This document shows positions 41,775 through 51,015 of a stretch of DNA of 64,000 bases, one piece after another; the first letter of the stretch is position 1, and every line of letters starts with the position of its first letter. The notes under the pieces were generated by a model. The model did not search any database. It saw nothing but the letters and a program-made list of their open reading frames with translations, and was not told where the DNA came from. This stretch comes from VXPQ01 sp965232485 (GTDB lineage: Bacteria > Bacteroidota > Rhodothermia > Rhodothermales > VXPQ01). The stretch spans positions 124,001 to 188,000 of the forward strand of contig OZ246975.1 in the NCBI GenBank assembly GCA_965232485.1. The letters are read 5' to 3'. Position numbers and translations under genes: made by a program.

Positions 41775-42884
41775 ATGTCCGAAGAACGGATCGAACAAAT
41801 CGTGACGCTTCAGGTGCCGGCCGGCTACGCGGAAGGCGGCCGGATCGACCGGTACCTTGCCCGCTTCCTGCCGAACGTATCCCGCGCGAAAGTGCGTCGG
41901 GGCGTCGAAGAAGGCCTCGTGGCGGTGAATGGCGCGACGGTTGGCAAGCCGTCTCATGTCGTACGGGCGGGAGATACGATCGTATGCACGCTATTGCGCC
42001 CTCCCCCGATCGAAGCCCGACCCGAACCGATCCCACTGGACATTGCCTACGAAGACGACGCCGTGATCGTGGTGAACAAACCCGCCGGCATGGTGGTGCA
42101 TCCTGCGTACGGGCATCGCGCGGGCACCCTGGTGAATGCATTGCTGCACCATGTGGGGGCCGGCCCCATCAGCATGGACGCCGACCCGGATAGCGAAGCC
42201 TTCTCCGCCGCCGGGCGGGAAGACATCGGGCTTTCCGCCGCGCATGCGCTTCCGGATCCGCGCGGCGTCCCGTCGATCCGTCCGGGAATCGTGCACCGCC
42301 TCGACAAAAACACGTCCGGCTTGCTGGTTGTCGCCAAAGACGACGACGCCCATCGCCGCCTGGCGCGTCAATTTGCGGAGCACGCCATTACGCGGCGGTA
42401 CCTTGCGGTGTTGTGGGGGATTCCAGACCCGTCCGACGGGCGCATCGAAGGCGCTATCGGGCGCGATCCCCGCGACCGAAAAAGGATGGCCGTAGCGCCT
42501 TCGGGCAAGGGCAAACGCGCCGTTACGCATTACGAAACGCTGGAGCCCCTGGACCATGCCGCGCTGGTTGCTTTTCGGCTGGAGACGGGACGAACGCACC
42601 AGATTCGCGTGCATGCGCAGCACATGGGACATCCTGTGTTCGGGGATGAGACGTATGGCGGGCGGGCCGTACGGTTCGGCCCGGTTTCGGCAAGCCGCAA
42701 GGCATTCGTGCAGAATCTTTTCGCCCGTCTCGACAGGCAGGCGCTGCATGCGGAAACGCTGGCGTTCGTACATCCCCGGACCGGGCGAAGCGTATCGTTT
42801 CGGGCCGATATTCCGTCAGACATGCAGCATGTTCTTGCGCGTTTGCGCCGCGCAGGCCTTGCGGATGGGGCGTCCGGCCTTTGA
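41775..42884 (+). CDS. rluD: RluA-family 23S rRNA pseudouridine synthase (RluD-like)
   Basis: 369 aa. N-terminal S4 domain (GGRIDRYLARFLPNVSRAKVR), then the catalytic domain with EDDAVIVVNKPAGMVVHP, the catalytic Asp in IVHRLDKNTSGLLVVAK, RRYLAVLWG and LETGRTHQIRVHAQHMGHP. S4 plus catalytic layout matches RluD, which modifies helix 69 of 23S rRNA; the exact target is inferred. An additional ~35-residue stretch (DADPDSEAFSAAGREDIG region) sits before the catalytic motif. Confidence 0.93.
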   Translation: MSEERIEQIVTLQVPAGYAEGGRIDRYLARFLPNVSRAKVRRGVEEGLVAVNGATVGKPSHVVRAGDTIVCTLLRPPPIEARPEPIPLDIAYEDDAVIVVNKPAGMVVHPAYGHRAGTLVNALLHHVGAGPISMDADPDSEAFSAAGREDIGLSAAHALPDPRGVPSIRPGIVHRLDKNTSGLLVVAKDDDAHRRLARQFAEHAITRRYLAVLWGIPDPSDGRIEGAIGRDPRDRKRMAVAPSGKGKRAVTHYETLEPLDHAALVAFRLETGRTHQIRVHAQHMGHPVFGDETYGGRAVRFGPVSASRKAFVQNLFARLDRQALHAETLAFVHPRTGRSVSFRADIPSDMQHVLARLRRAGLADGASGL

Positions 42885-43000
42885 GCCCAAGGCGCGTTTT
42901 CTGCGCAGCGAACAAGGCGGGATGCGAGACGTTAACGAGTACGTTCGTTTGCTTGCATGTCTTGCATGGCCTGATTCATTCCTGTTCCTGCGCATTTTTC

Positions 43001-44341
43001 GTGGCGAAAACCTGGCGGAACATACGCGGCACGTTCGATATCTTGCCTTGGTCCTCGGTGGCGGACGGAGTCGCCGTACCCGGTAGCGTAGCTTGGCGGT
43101 ATGCCGAGGACATGATTCGCCAGACCATGGCGCGGTTTCATTTCGAGGAGATTCGCACGCCTGTTCTGGAGGAGAAGGGATTGATAGCCCGGGGCGTTGG
43201 CGAGGCGACGGATATCGTCGCCAGGGAAATGTTCGTGGTGGATCGGGGAAGCGATCAGTATGTCCTGCGTCCCGAAGCGACGGCGTCCGTGATGCGCGCC
43301 TGGCTCCAGCATCGTCTCGAACAGCGCGGCGGGGTACAGCGGCTCTACTACATAGGTCCGTGTTTTCGGGCGGAGCGCCCCCAGAAGGGAAGGCACCGGC
43401 AATTTCACCAGTTCGGGTGCGAAATCATTGGATCAGACGACCCGCGCGCCGACGCCGAGGCCATTGCGCTTATGCTGGCTGTATACGATGCGTTCGGCGT
43501 GACTGGAAGCCGCCTCCGCATCAATACGCTGGGCCTTCCGGAAGAACGTCAGCGATATGCGCAAGCGCTGCGAGCCTGGATGGAGCCGCACCGGGATGCG
43601 CTTTCGGAAACCGGCCGGCGTCGGCTCGACAAGAATCCGCTTCGCCTGCTCGACGCCAAAGACGAGCGGGAGCGGGCGTTGCTCCGGGATGCTCCCATGC
43701 TCATTGATTTTACGGGCGAGCAAACCCGCAACCGACATGAAAACGTGAAACAGTGCCTGGACCAGGCGGGAATCGATTTTGTGGAGGATGGCATGCTGGT
43801 TCGCGGGCTGGATTATTACATGCATACGGCGTTTGAACTGGAGAGCCCGGACCTGGGCGCGCAAAGCGCGTTGGCGGGCGGCGGTCGATATGACTTGCTG
43901 GGCGCGGCCCTGGGGTCCCCCCGTCCTTCGCCGGGGACAGGTTTCGCCGCAGGGATGGAACGATTGTTTCTGGTGCTGGACGCGCAAGGCCTGTCCGTTC
44001 CGGAAGCGCCGCCCCCGGAAGTTTTTCTGGTTGCGCTTGGGAGCGAGGCGCAACAGTGGGCGTTTCGGGAAGCCCAGCGTTTGCGGCGGCAGGGCCTGTC
44101 GGCGAGTTTCGACCTGAAGGGCCGCTCCATGAAGGCGCAAATGCGCGAGGCCCATCGGCAAAGAGCCCTTTTTACGCTCATTGCAGGAGAAGCCGAACTG
44201 GAGGCCGGCGTGGTTCAGCTCAAAAACATGGATTCCGGCGAGCAGACGCCGCTCCCTGCGGACGCCGCGCCCGCCCATATTATACAATGCCTGACGGACG
44301 CTCCAGCCGACAGGGCCTCTGGATCGTTGCCTTCCCGATAA
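43001..44341 (+). CDS. hisS: Histidyl-tRNA synthetase
   Basis: About 446 aa from GTG 43001 (VAKTWRNIRGTFDILP), chosen because R-G-T-x-D-I-L-P is the conserved N-terminus of HisRS; the upstream 40 residues of the open frame look like non-coding Cys-rich translation. Class II motifs: motif 2 YYIGPCFRAERPQKGRHRQF; HisA motif LVRGLDYYMHTAFEL; HisB motif SALAGGGRYDLLG; motif 3 GTGFAAGMERL. Anticodon-binding domain at the C-terminus. An ATG start is absent nearby. Confidence 0.95.
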   Translation: MAKTWRNIRGTFDILPWSSVADGVAVPGSVAWRYAEDMIRQTMARFHFEEIRTPVLEEKGLIARGVGEATDIVAREMFVVDRGSDQYVLRPEATASVMRAWLQHRLEQRGGVQRLYYIGPCFRAERPQKGRHRQFHQFGCEIIGSDDPRADAEAIALMLAVYDAFGVTGSRLRINTLGLPEERQRYAQALRAWMEPHRDALSETGRRRLDKNPLRLLDAKDERERALLRDAPMLIDFTGEQTRNRHENVKQCLDQAGIDFVEDGMLVRGLDYYMHTAFELESPDLGAQSALAGGGRYDLLGAALGSPRPSPGTGFAAGMERLFLVLDAQGLSVPEAPPPEVFLVALGSEAQQWAFREAQRLRRQGLSASFDLKGRSMKAQMREAHRQRALFTLIAGEAELEAGVVQLKNMDSGEQTPLPADAAPAHIIQCLTDAPADRASGSLPSR

Positions 44342-44362
44342 ACGCGCGCCCCGCCGTACGCC

Positions 44363-45319
44363 ATGTATCCGCGATTGAGCGACATATTTCAGGACCTTTT
44401 CGGCTTCAGTTTGCCGTTTCCCATTTATTCGTTCGGGGCGATGGTGGCGCTGGGGGTGATCCTGGGCATGTGGGTGGCGCAGCGCGAGCTGGACCGCATG
44501 CACCGGGACGGGCGCATCGGCAGCGTGCGCCTGAGCGCGAAGCGCGGCGGCAAGAAAGGGCGTTCCGGGGCGCCAACCGCTTCGCCGTCTGCACTGATGG
44601 GTACGGTCACCGTGCTGGTTGTGGTATGCGGCGTGGCCGGGGCCAAGGTTTTTCACATTCTGGAAAATCTGGAAACGTTCTTTGCCGATCCCGCCGGGAT
44701 GCTTTTTGCGTCGGGTGGATTGACGTTCTACGGAGGCCTGATTGCTGCGGGCGTCGCCATTACGTTGTATGTGCGCAAAAAAGGGGTGTCGGGGGCTGCT
44801 TTTGCGGATGCGCTGGCGCCGTCGCTCATGCTTGCCTACGGCGTCGGGCGGATCGGTTGCCATCTCGCCGGCGACGGGGACTGGGGGATACCGGCGGATA
44901 TAGCGGCGAAACCCGGGTGGATTCCCATGTGGTTATGGGCAGAGACCTATCCGAATAATATCCTCGGCGTGCAGTTGCCGGAATCGGGGGTGTATCCGAC
45001 GTCCATCTATGAATTCCTGATGGCGATGGCGTTGTTCGGGGCGCTATGGGCGCTTCGCAAGCATCCGTATCGCAATGGGTGGATTTTTTCCTGGTACCTC
45101 GTTTTCAATGGGGCCGAACGGTTTCTCATTGAGCAGATACGGGTGAATAACACGTTCGACCTGTTCGCCGCAACCGTCACGCAGGCCGAAGTCATTTCCT
45201 TGATTGCTTTACTGCTCGGATTGGCCGGACTGGCGTATGCCTGGAGGCGCCGCCAGGAAACCGCGCCGCCCGATCTGGCTTCGTCCATGCCGGGCCCCCG
45301 GGCAACCCGGGGGGCTTGA
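44363..45319 (+). CDS. lgt: Prolipoprotein diacylglyceryl transferase
   Basis: 318 aa integral membrane enzyme that attaches diacylglycerol to the lipobox cysteine. FGFSLPFPIYSFGAMVALGV, GGLTFYGGLIAAGVAI, and the Lgt signature appears as YGVGRIGCHLAGDGDWG, the variant seen in Bacteroidota, in place of GRIGNFING. YPTSIYEFLMA and FNGAERFLIEQIRVN follow. A ~25-residue basic loop (SAKRGGKKGRSGAPTASP) is inserted after the first helix. hisS is 21 bp upstream, rlmB 7 bp downstream. Confidence 0.95.
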   Translation: MYPRLSDIFQDLFGFSLPFPIYSFGAMVALGVILGMWVAQRELDRMHRDGRIGSVRLSAKRGGKKGRSGAPTASPSALMGTVTVLVVVCGVAGAKVFHILENLETFFADPAGMLFASGGLTFYGGLIAAGVAITLYVRKKGVSGAAFADALAPSLMLAYGVGRIGCHLAGDGDWGIPADIAAKPGWIPMWLWAETYPNNILGVQLPESGVYPTSIYEFLMAMALFGALWALRKHPYRNGWIFSWYLVFNGAERFLIEQIRVNNTFDLFAATVTQAEVISLIALLLGLAGLAYAWRRRQETAPPDLASSMPGPRATRGA

Positions 45320-45326
45320 GGCGGCC

Positions 45327-46112
45327 ATGCCTGCTGATAGGAAAGAGGATTCCCTGCTTGTGTTAGGCCGTCGCCCGGTTCGCGAGGCGCTGGAGCGTAC
45401 GCCGGGCCGGATTGAGAAGGTGTTGCTTCAGCGACCGGGGGGAGGCGAACTGGCTGATATCCGTCGCATGGCGGCCCAGGCGGGCGTGCAGGCGCAGTTT
45501 GTTCCGTCGGGGCGGCTCAGGCAGTTGGCGCGCGGCGTGGCGCATCAGGGCGCGGCGGCGATCATGGCGCCTGTGACGTATGTGCCGCTGGACGATCTGC
45601 TGGCGTCTGTGGCTCCCATGCTGGAGGACGTGAAGGCGCGCAAGCCCCGATTGCTTGTGCTCGACGGGATGCAGGATCCATTCAATTTCGGGGCGGTGTT
45701 GCGCAGCGCGGCGGCTTCAGGCGCGGTCGGGGTCGTGGCGCCGCAGGCCGGCATGGCCCCGCTGAACGCCGCCGCCATGAAAGCAAGCGCTGGCGCTGCG
45801 GGGCGCATTCCCATTGCCCGCGTCGATAACATGGCGCAGGCGATGCATCAACTCAAGGAGCGGGGATATTGGGTGGCCGGTGCCGACGCGAGGGGCGACG
45901 TAAGCGTATGGGACATGGACTGGAACCGTCCCATGGCGCTTGTTATCGGGAATGAAGCCAAAGGTATTCGTCCGGCGGTTCTTGAAGCCTGCGATTATCG
46001 CGTACGCATTCCCATGCCCGGCCCCATGGAATCGCTGAATGCCTCTGTGGCGGCGGGAATCCTTCTTTTCGCCGCCGCAAGAACAGCCGGGGAGTCTCCA
46101 TCGCGTTCCTGA
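45327..46112 (+). CDS. rlmB: 23S rRNA (guanosine-2'-O-)-methyltransferase, TrmH/SpoU family
   Basis: 261 aa from ATG 45327. N-terminal substrate-binding part LLVLGRRPVREALE...KVLLQR; SPOUT knot motifs: LLVLDGMQDPFNFGAVLRSAAASGA (split motif 1), ALVIGNEAKGIRP (motif 2) and IPMPGPMESLNASVAAGILLF (motif 3). RlmB (Gm2251) is the most likely identity, although other TrmH paralogues look similar. End of the obg-rlmB series. Confidence 0.9.
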   Translation: MPADRKEDSLLVLGRRPVREALERTPGRIEKVLLQRPGGGELADIRRMAAQAGVQAQFVPSGRLRQLARGVAHQGAAAIMAPVTYVPLDDLLASVAPMLEDVKARKPRLLVLDGMQDPFNFGAVLRSAAASGAVGVVAPQAGMAPLNAAAMKASAGAAGRIPIARVDNMAQAMHQLKERGYWVAGADARGDVSVWDMDWNRPMALVIGNEAKGIRPAVLEACDYRVRIPMPGPMESLNASVAAGILLFAAARTAGESPSRS

Positions 46113-46138
46113 AGGCGTTTTTTCAACCGCTATCCAGG

Positions 46139-46241
46139 CGCCGGTTGCGAACCGGCGTAGACAGGCCAGTATTCCTGTAATGCTTGCTGCAAAGGTTGTA
46201 AACTGGTCAGTATCCTTGAGGTAGACTGATCGGTCTACTTA
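46139..46241. repeat. Two hairpins after rlmB, second one a mini terminal-repeat palindrome
   Basis: CGCCGGTT-GCG-AACCGGCG at 46139-46157 is a perfect stem without U-tract, a possible mRNA end. GTAGAC-TGATCG-GTCTAC at 46221-46238, preceded by GTATCCTTGAG, resembles the minimal palindromes of the element family. The 443-bp rlmB to M1-like gap consists of these plus copy D. Confidence 0.6.
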
Positions 46242-46490
46242 TGGAATCTCTGATTAACTCCACTTTGATCAGCGCTTCGCTTTCACGCGTAAAAAACGAC
46301 ATGACGGCGTTATTGAAATCAGCGAAAAACACGGCGGATTCGGGTTGTCGCGGTCGTGAAGCGCCCTTCGGGAGGCTGACAGGCGCGCGCTGGCTGTGTC
46401 TACGTGGGGCCTGCCACGCTTCTTCGTCATTCCTTGCCAGCGCACGCCCGTCAGCCTCTGAATCTTTGCGGACTTAATCAGCGCTTCCTT
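46241..46490 (+). repeat. Interspersed MITE-like hairpin element, copy D
   Basis: About 250 bp. Ends ATGGAATCTCTGATTAACTC and GGACTTAATCAGCGCTTCCTT. Interior ATTGAAATCAGCGAAAAACA, GCGGATTCGGG, CCTTCGGGAGGCTGACAGGC. Outer stem here is GAGGCTGACAGGCG..GCTGGC with its partner GCCAGCGCACGCCCGTCAGC, and apical stem CGTGG-GGCCTG-CCACG: both differ from copies B/C yet still pair. Confidence 0.9.
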
Positions 46491-46555
46491 ATTCTTTTTA
46501 CGGCGGTTTGCCCTCGGCCGCTGTTCGCGCCCGCCGGCTGCGAAAACGGCGAACT

Positions 46556-47845
46556 TCACGGACAAGGCTGGAGGTCGCGCAGCGCGAACGGCGCGCCGTA
46601 GGTCGCCGTCGGTTCGTATTGACGGATGCGGAGGAAAAGGCGGCGCGCGGCTTTGCGCAGCGGCAGGGGCCCGTCCGACGTTGCGAATTGCAGTCCCTCT
46701 GTCAGCGCTGCGGCAGGAATTTCGGGCAGCGCCTCGTTGCGCGTCGCCTCGCCCGCCGCCTGCTCGTCTTCTGCGTCTTCTGCGTCTTCGCCGGATGTGT
46801 CGCCATGGGCGTATGCGTGGAGCGTTCCCAGCGCGTCAAGCCCTGCGATCCGAATGATTTCGCCCCGGGACGGCGTGATCAGGGCCGAACGGGCCACATG
46901 CAACGCCTCCGACGCATGCATCCTGGCGAGCGCCCGAACCGCTTCCGCCTGCACGGCCTGGTCCGGGTCGGATTGCGCGGCGCGCAGGGTTAGGGCAATC
47001 AATGCGGCGCTTGCCCTTGCCTGGTCGAGCGAGGCAAACACGGCTTTTCGGACTTCGGCCGAAGGGTCTTCATAGGCGGCGGCCAGCGCCCGGTCGGCTG
47101 CTCCGCCGAGCGCGAGGCGGGCTATGGACTGCGCAATAGCCGCCCGCACCCGGCTGCTCGGCTCTTCGCCCAAGGCGGTTCGCAGGCCGATGATCAGGGC
47201 CGGGTCTGGTGGGAGGATCCGCAATGCTTCTGCGGCGGCCAGCCGCGACGCCGGGAAAGAGGCGTGACGCAACTGAGCAACCCAACCCGCCGCCGACTGG
47301 TCGATGCGGACTTGCATCGGCAACGGTTCTTCGGGCCGGACCGCCACGAAACGCGGTCTGTACGGGAAGGGCAGGTCGAATGCTTCGGAGGGCCCGCGCA
47401 ACGTGACGTCGAAGCGTTCCGTTACGCCCAGCGCGCCGGCTTCAAGAGCAAGCTGGATCGGATATGTCGCCGGCGTACGCGCGCTGTCCGGGATTTCCTC
47501 GATAGATACGCGCAGCATTTGGGAGGCGCTTTCGTACCGAACGGCAAACGCGGGACGATGCAGCCAGGCGTTCGCCATGCCGAGCAAATCCATGCCTGTC
47601 GCTGCGAGGACGGTTTGTCGCTGGAGGCTCTGCGCATACGGCGTCCGGTCCGGCTCGGCGGGCGAAACGACGATGCATCCGGGCGCGGGTTGCTCCTGCA
47701 TGGCGCGCGCGGTTTCCGGGCCGGGCGCCTGGATCGCCAGGAAGGCCCCAGCCAACGCTATCCGGCGCAGCAGCGCGGCGGGTCGGGCGCGCATCCCGCC
47801 CCGCGTCTCGCCCCGCCAGATCGCCGATTCAAGGATTCGCTGCAT
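46556..47845 (-). CDS. Secreted M1-aminopeptidase-like C-terminal protein with HEAT repeats, no catalytic domain
   Basis: 429 aa from ATG 47845 (47794 also possible; it gives a cleaner signal peptide, LLRRIALAGAFLAIQ). The body resembles the post-catalytic part of M1 metallopeptidases: an Ig-like segment (YPIQLALEAGALGVTERFDV) ending in PYRPRFVAVRPEEPLPMQV then QSAAGWVAQLRHASFPASRLAAAEAL, followed by Ala-rich HEAT-like helices (DPSAEVRKAVFASLDQ, DPDQAVQAEAVRALARM). There is no HEXXH zinc site and no gluzincin domain. It may be a scaffold or a remnant. Overlaps the flippase gene by 17 bp. Confidence 0.7.
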   Translation of the reverse strand: MQRILESAIWRGETRGGMRARPAALLRRIALAGAFLAIQAPGPETARAMQEQPAPGCIVVSPAEPDRTPYAQSLQRQTVLAATGMDLLGMANAWLHRPAFAVRYESASQMLRVSIEEIPDSARTPATYPIQLALEAGALGVTERFDVTLRGPSEAFDLPFPYRPRFVAVRPEEPLPMQVRIDQSAAGWVAQLRHASFPASRLAAAEALRILPPDPALIIGLRTALGEEPSSRVRAAIAQSIARLALGGAADRALAAAYEDPSAEVRKAVFASLDQARASAALIALTLRAAQSDPDQAVQAEAVRALARMHASEALHVARSALITPSRGEIIRIAGLDALGTLHAYAHGDTSGEDAEDAEDEQAAGEATRNEALPEIPAAALTEGLQFATSDGPLPLRKAARRLFLRIRQYEPTATYGAPFALRDLQPCP

Positions 47846-48941
47846 GGTCGGGGGTTTCCTGCTGCGCTGGCGTCGTCGGGCCGGGCCCGCGCAAGCGGGG
47901 CCAGCGAGATCCCTGGAGGATGAGGCATATCCCGCCCGCGGCGACATGCAGCGCCAGTTGGGCGGAATGGCAGAGCACGGCGTAGGCAGCGGCGGCTTCA
48001 TGGTTGACGGCGAAAAGGTGAACGAGCGCCTGAATCGTAATATAATGATACGAACCGGTCCCTCCAGGCAACGGGACGAGTACGCCCAGCGCGCCGAAAA
48101 TCATGACGATCCATCCATCGGCCAGAGACAGGGCGTAGGCGTCCGTCATATTCAGCATCAGGAAGGGGACGTAGGCCATCAGCAGGTACAAAAACCACAT
48201 GGCCGCCGTGCTCCATGCGATGCGCTGTTTTCGGGGTGCGTGCAGGATGGCGGCCATGCCTTCCCGAAAGGCTTCGATGGCCCTCGCAAAGCGGGCTTGC
48301 AGGGCGTTTTTTCCGCGCATCGCCCCGTTCCTCCCGGGCGTTTTTACGAAAAACACGTAGAGCAGCAGCGCCGCGCCGATCACGACTGAAATCGTTACGT
48401 AAAAGGAAACGGTATTCAGTTGTTCGATAAGCGGATCAACCAGAATATCGCTCAGGATGGCTGTCCGCCCCGTCAGAAGCAGAAAAATGCTGCCCAGGCC
48501 GACGCCCAGCGTCGCCGCGTCAAGCAGGCGCTCCGTAACCACGGTGCCCAGCACGCTGCTGAAGCGCAGGCGGCTTTGCGCGGAGAGATTGGCCGCGCGC
48601 GCCGCCTCCCCCAGCCTGGGCGCGGCGAAGTTGACCATATAGCCGATCATGACCGAGTAAAAGATGGGTTTTATTCCCGGGAGTCCGGGTTTGTCCGGCC
48701 CTGTTTCCGCCTGGCCCGGGCGCGCGTCGGCGATTTCGGGAAGCGCTTCCATGAGGAGCCGCCATCGCCAGGCGCGCGCCAGTCCGGCAAGCAGCGTGAC
48801 CGCCGCAAGCGCCGGAATCCAGGCGTAGTTCGCCGTGCGGAGCGCATCCGCTACGGCGTCCGTATCCATTCCGCGCAACGCCAGGTACAACAGCAGCGCT
48901 GCAAGCGCGAGGCTTCCCGTATATGCGAGGCGGTTGCGCAT
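47829..48941 (-). CDS. Lysylphosphatidylglycerol synthase TM-region/flippase-like membrane protein
   Basis: 370 aa, about eight membrane helices. UPF0104-type features: N-terminal GSLALAALLLYLALRGMD, ARAWRWRLLMEALP, IGYMVNFAAPRLGEAARA (the conserved P-R-x-G-E segment) and VLVPLPGGTGSYHY near the C-terminus (the conserved P-x-P-G-G-x-G). Family members include the membrane part of MprF and putative lipid or glycolipid flippases. Substrate unknown. Located between the class V PLP gene and the M1-like gene. Confidence 0.85.
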   Translation of the reverse strand: MRNRLAYTGSLALAALLLYLALRGMDTDAVADALRTANYAWIPALAAVTLLAGLARAWRWRLLMEALPEIADARPGQAETGPDKPGLPGIKPIFYSVMIGYMVNFAAPRLGEAARAANLSAQSRLRFSSVLGTVVTERLLDAATLGVGLGSIFLLLTGRTAILSDILVDPLIEQLNTVSFYVTISVVIGAALLLYVFFVKTPGRNGAMRGKNALQARFARAIEAFREGMAAILHAPRKQRIAWSTAAMWFLYLLMAYVPFLMLNMTDAYALSLADGWIVMIFGALGVLVPLPGGTGSYHYITIQALVHLFAVNHEAAAAYAVLCHSAQLALHVAAGGICLILQGSRWPRLRGPGPTTPAQQETPDHAANP

Positions 48942-48999
48942 GGCGCGTCGGATGAATGTCGGCGATGAGGGCGGGCGGCGTTATCGTACGCGGAATCTT

Positions 49000-50169
49000 T
49001 CAGCCGCCTGTCCGCATCGCCGCGCGCAACGCTTCGATCAGGGCCTGCACGTCCTGTTCGTCGTTGTAAACGTGGGGCGAAATGCGGATGGCGCTTCCGC
49101 GTACGGACACAGTGACGCCATGCTCCCTGAGGCTATCGCGCAGGCGGTCGGGGGGCATGCTGCGGGCGTCCTTGCCGCGCAGTCCGAACAAGTGATGGGC
49201 GCGTCCTTCCGGAGGTTCGAGCCGGAAGCCGATATCCCCCGCGCATTCCGCCAGCGGCCGGGTCAGGTTTCGGCAATATTCCTGAATCGCCGCCGGGGTC
49301 AGGTCCAGCACGATCTTCAGGGCTGCCTCAAGCATGGGAACCAGCACGAAATTGCTTCGCTCGCCCATGTCGAAGCGGATGGCTCCCGGATGATACTCGT
49401 CCCGGTAATCAATAATCGCGCTGAATTTCTCGCTGTTTTCCCGGGTAATCCAGTTTTCCTCCAGAGGTTGCCCGCGATGCCAGCGTTCGGCATAATAAGC
49501 CAGGCCCAGGGAATACGGTCCGAGCAGCCATTTGTACCCTGCGCAGATCACGGCGTCGGGGCGGACGCGCTCGACGTCGAAGGGCAGGGCGCCTACGGAT
49601 TGCGTTCCGTCCACGACCAGCGCCGCGCCCGCCTCGCGGGCCCGCCGTCCAATGGCTTCAAGGTCGAAGAGCGTGCCGTCGGTCCAGTGTATTTGGGGCA
49701 TGGCTACGATGGCTGTCCTCGCGTCGATGGCCTCAAGGATGCGCTCGTTCCATCGGGTCGCCCGGTCCCCGGGGCCTTCGCCAGGTCCGATCATTTGCAG
49801 CGAGGCGCCCGTCTCCGCCGCTTTCCGCCGCCAGGCGTACACATTGCTGGGGAATTGTTCGTCCAGCGCCACGATCCGGTCGCCTGGCTCGACGGGCAGG
49901 TTGGCGGCCATGGTCGCAATTCCATACGAAGCGGAGGGAATGATGGCTACGGAATCGGCCGGGGCGTGGATCAATTGCCCGAACAAGGCCCGAAGCCGGT
50001 GGCTGGCTTCGAAAAAATCCTCGACCTGTACGCTGGAAGGATTCCGGCGCATCCGGACGCCGGCGACGCCCGCCTCTTCCACGCTTCGCGCCATGGGAGC
50101 CATGAAGGCGCAATTCAGGTAGCGGGGGCGGTCCGGGAGCGAAAAAAGATGTTTTTGACAGGCGAGCAT
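49000..50169 (-). CDS. Class V aminotransferase / cysteine-desulfurase-like PLP enzyme
   Basis: 389 aa. PLP fold type I, class V: IIPSASYGIATMAANL, VDGTQSVGALPFDV (Asp on the pyridine nitrogen), and the Schiff-base lysine in VICAGYKWLLGPYSLGLAYY. The catalytic cysteine loop of true IscS/SufS is not visible, so it is more like kynureninase/isopenicillin-epimerase-type or CsdA-like members of unknown substrate. Starts 73 bp downstream of hisF on the same strand but does not fit histidine synthesis. Confidence 0.8.
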   Translation of the reverse strand: MLACQKHLFSLPDRPRYLNCAFMAPMARSVEEAGVAGVRMRRNPSSVQVEDFFEASHRLRALFGQLIHAPADSVAIIPSASYGIATMAANLPVEPGDRIVALDEQFPSNVYAWRRKAAETGASLQMIGPGEGPGDRATRWNERILEAIDARTAIVAMPQIHWTDGTLFDLEAIGRRAREAGAALVVDGTQSVGALPFDVERVRPDAVICAGYKWLLGPYSLGLAYYAERWHRGQPLEENWITRENSEKFSAIIDYRDEYHPGAIRFDMGERSNFVLVPMLEAALKIVLDLTPAAIQEYCRNLTRPLAECAGDIGFRLEPPEGRAHHLFGLRGKDARSMPPDRLRDSLREHGVTVSVRGSAIRISPHVYNDEQDVQALIEALRAAMRTGG

Positions 50170-50241
50170 CGGTCGTTTCGCAAATGCGACAGGTTATGCG
50201 GGATTGCTTGTCGGCGGTTGCGGGGGCGAGGGCGTCTTGCG

Positions 50242-51015
50242 TTACGTAGTGTCCTTGAGGCGTACGACAACGCCCCGATCGCGCAGGAAACGCTTTGCTT
50301 CCGAAACGGAATATTCCCTGAAATGAAAAATCGAAGCGGCGAGCGCCGCGTCGGCGGCGCCCTGCGCCAGCGCGTCATACAGGTGCTCCAGCGTACCGGC
50401 GCCCCCTGAAGCGATGACGGGAATCGATACGCTTTCGGCAATGGCCCGAAGGAGTTGCGTATCGTAGCCGTTTTTCGCGCCGTCGCAATCCATGGATGTG
50501 ACGAGCAGTTCGCCCGCCCCGCGCCGCTCGGCCTCGACGGCCCATGCGATCGCATCCAGATCGACTGGCTTGCGTCCGCCGTGCGTATATACGCCCCATT
50601 GCTCTTCGCCTGTTCGCTTCGCGTCGATGGCCACGACGATGCATTGCGCGCCAAAGGCGTTCGCGCCCTGCGAAATCAGGTCCGGGTTGCGGATGGCGGC
50701 GGAATTGACGGATATTTTGTCGGCGCCTGCGTGCAGCATGGCGCGCATGTCTTCGACGTTTCGGAGTCCGCCGCCGACGGTCAGGGGAATGAAGACCTGA
50801 TCGGCGGTGCGCCGCACCACGTCATGCATGATCCCGCGATTCTCGTGCGTGGCCGTAATATCCAGAAAAACAAGTTCGTCCGCGCCTTCGGCGTCGTAGA
50901 AGCGCGCCTGCTCGACGGGGTCGCCGGCGTCCACGATATTCACGAAGCGGACGCCTTTGACCACGCGGCCTTCGTCCACGTCCAGACAGGGAATGATGCG
51001 TCGGGCAAGCGCCAT
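50242..51015 (-). CDS. hisF: Imidazole glycerol phosphate synthase cyclase subunit
   Basis: 257 aa from ATG 51015. TIM barrel closing the imidazole ring. Catalytic Asp in IPCLDVDEGRVVKG (residue 11) and second Asp in SMDCDGAKNGYD; phosphate sites VGGGLRN and ASGGAGTLEHLYDAL. Start codon and the hisA stop share one base (TGATG), so they are translationally coupled. Partner HisH is encoded two genes upstream. Confidence 0.96.
   Translation of the reverse strand: MALARRIIPCLDVDEGRVVKGVRFVNIVDAGDPVEQARFYDAEGADELVFLDITATHENRGIMHDVVRRTADQVFIPLTVGGGLRNVEDMRAMLHAGADKISVNSAAIRNPDLISQGANAFGAQCIVVAIDAKRTGEEQWGVYTHGGRKPVDLDAIAWAVEAERRGAGELLVTSMDCDGAKNGYDTQLLRAIAESVSIPVIASGGAGTLEHLYDALAQGAADAALAASIFHFREYSVSEAKRFLRDRGVVVRLKDTT

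Noticed and set aside
42881..43000. 40-residue N-terminal extension of hisS
   Set aside because: It overlaps the rluD stop, is Cys-rich, and the HisRS core begins at the GTG at 43001.
46139..46157. Hairpin after rlmB as an intrinsic terminator
   Set aside because: The stem is perfect but no U-tract follows, so I only note it as a hairpin.
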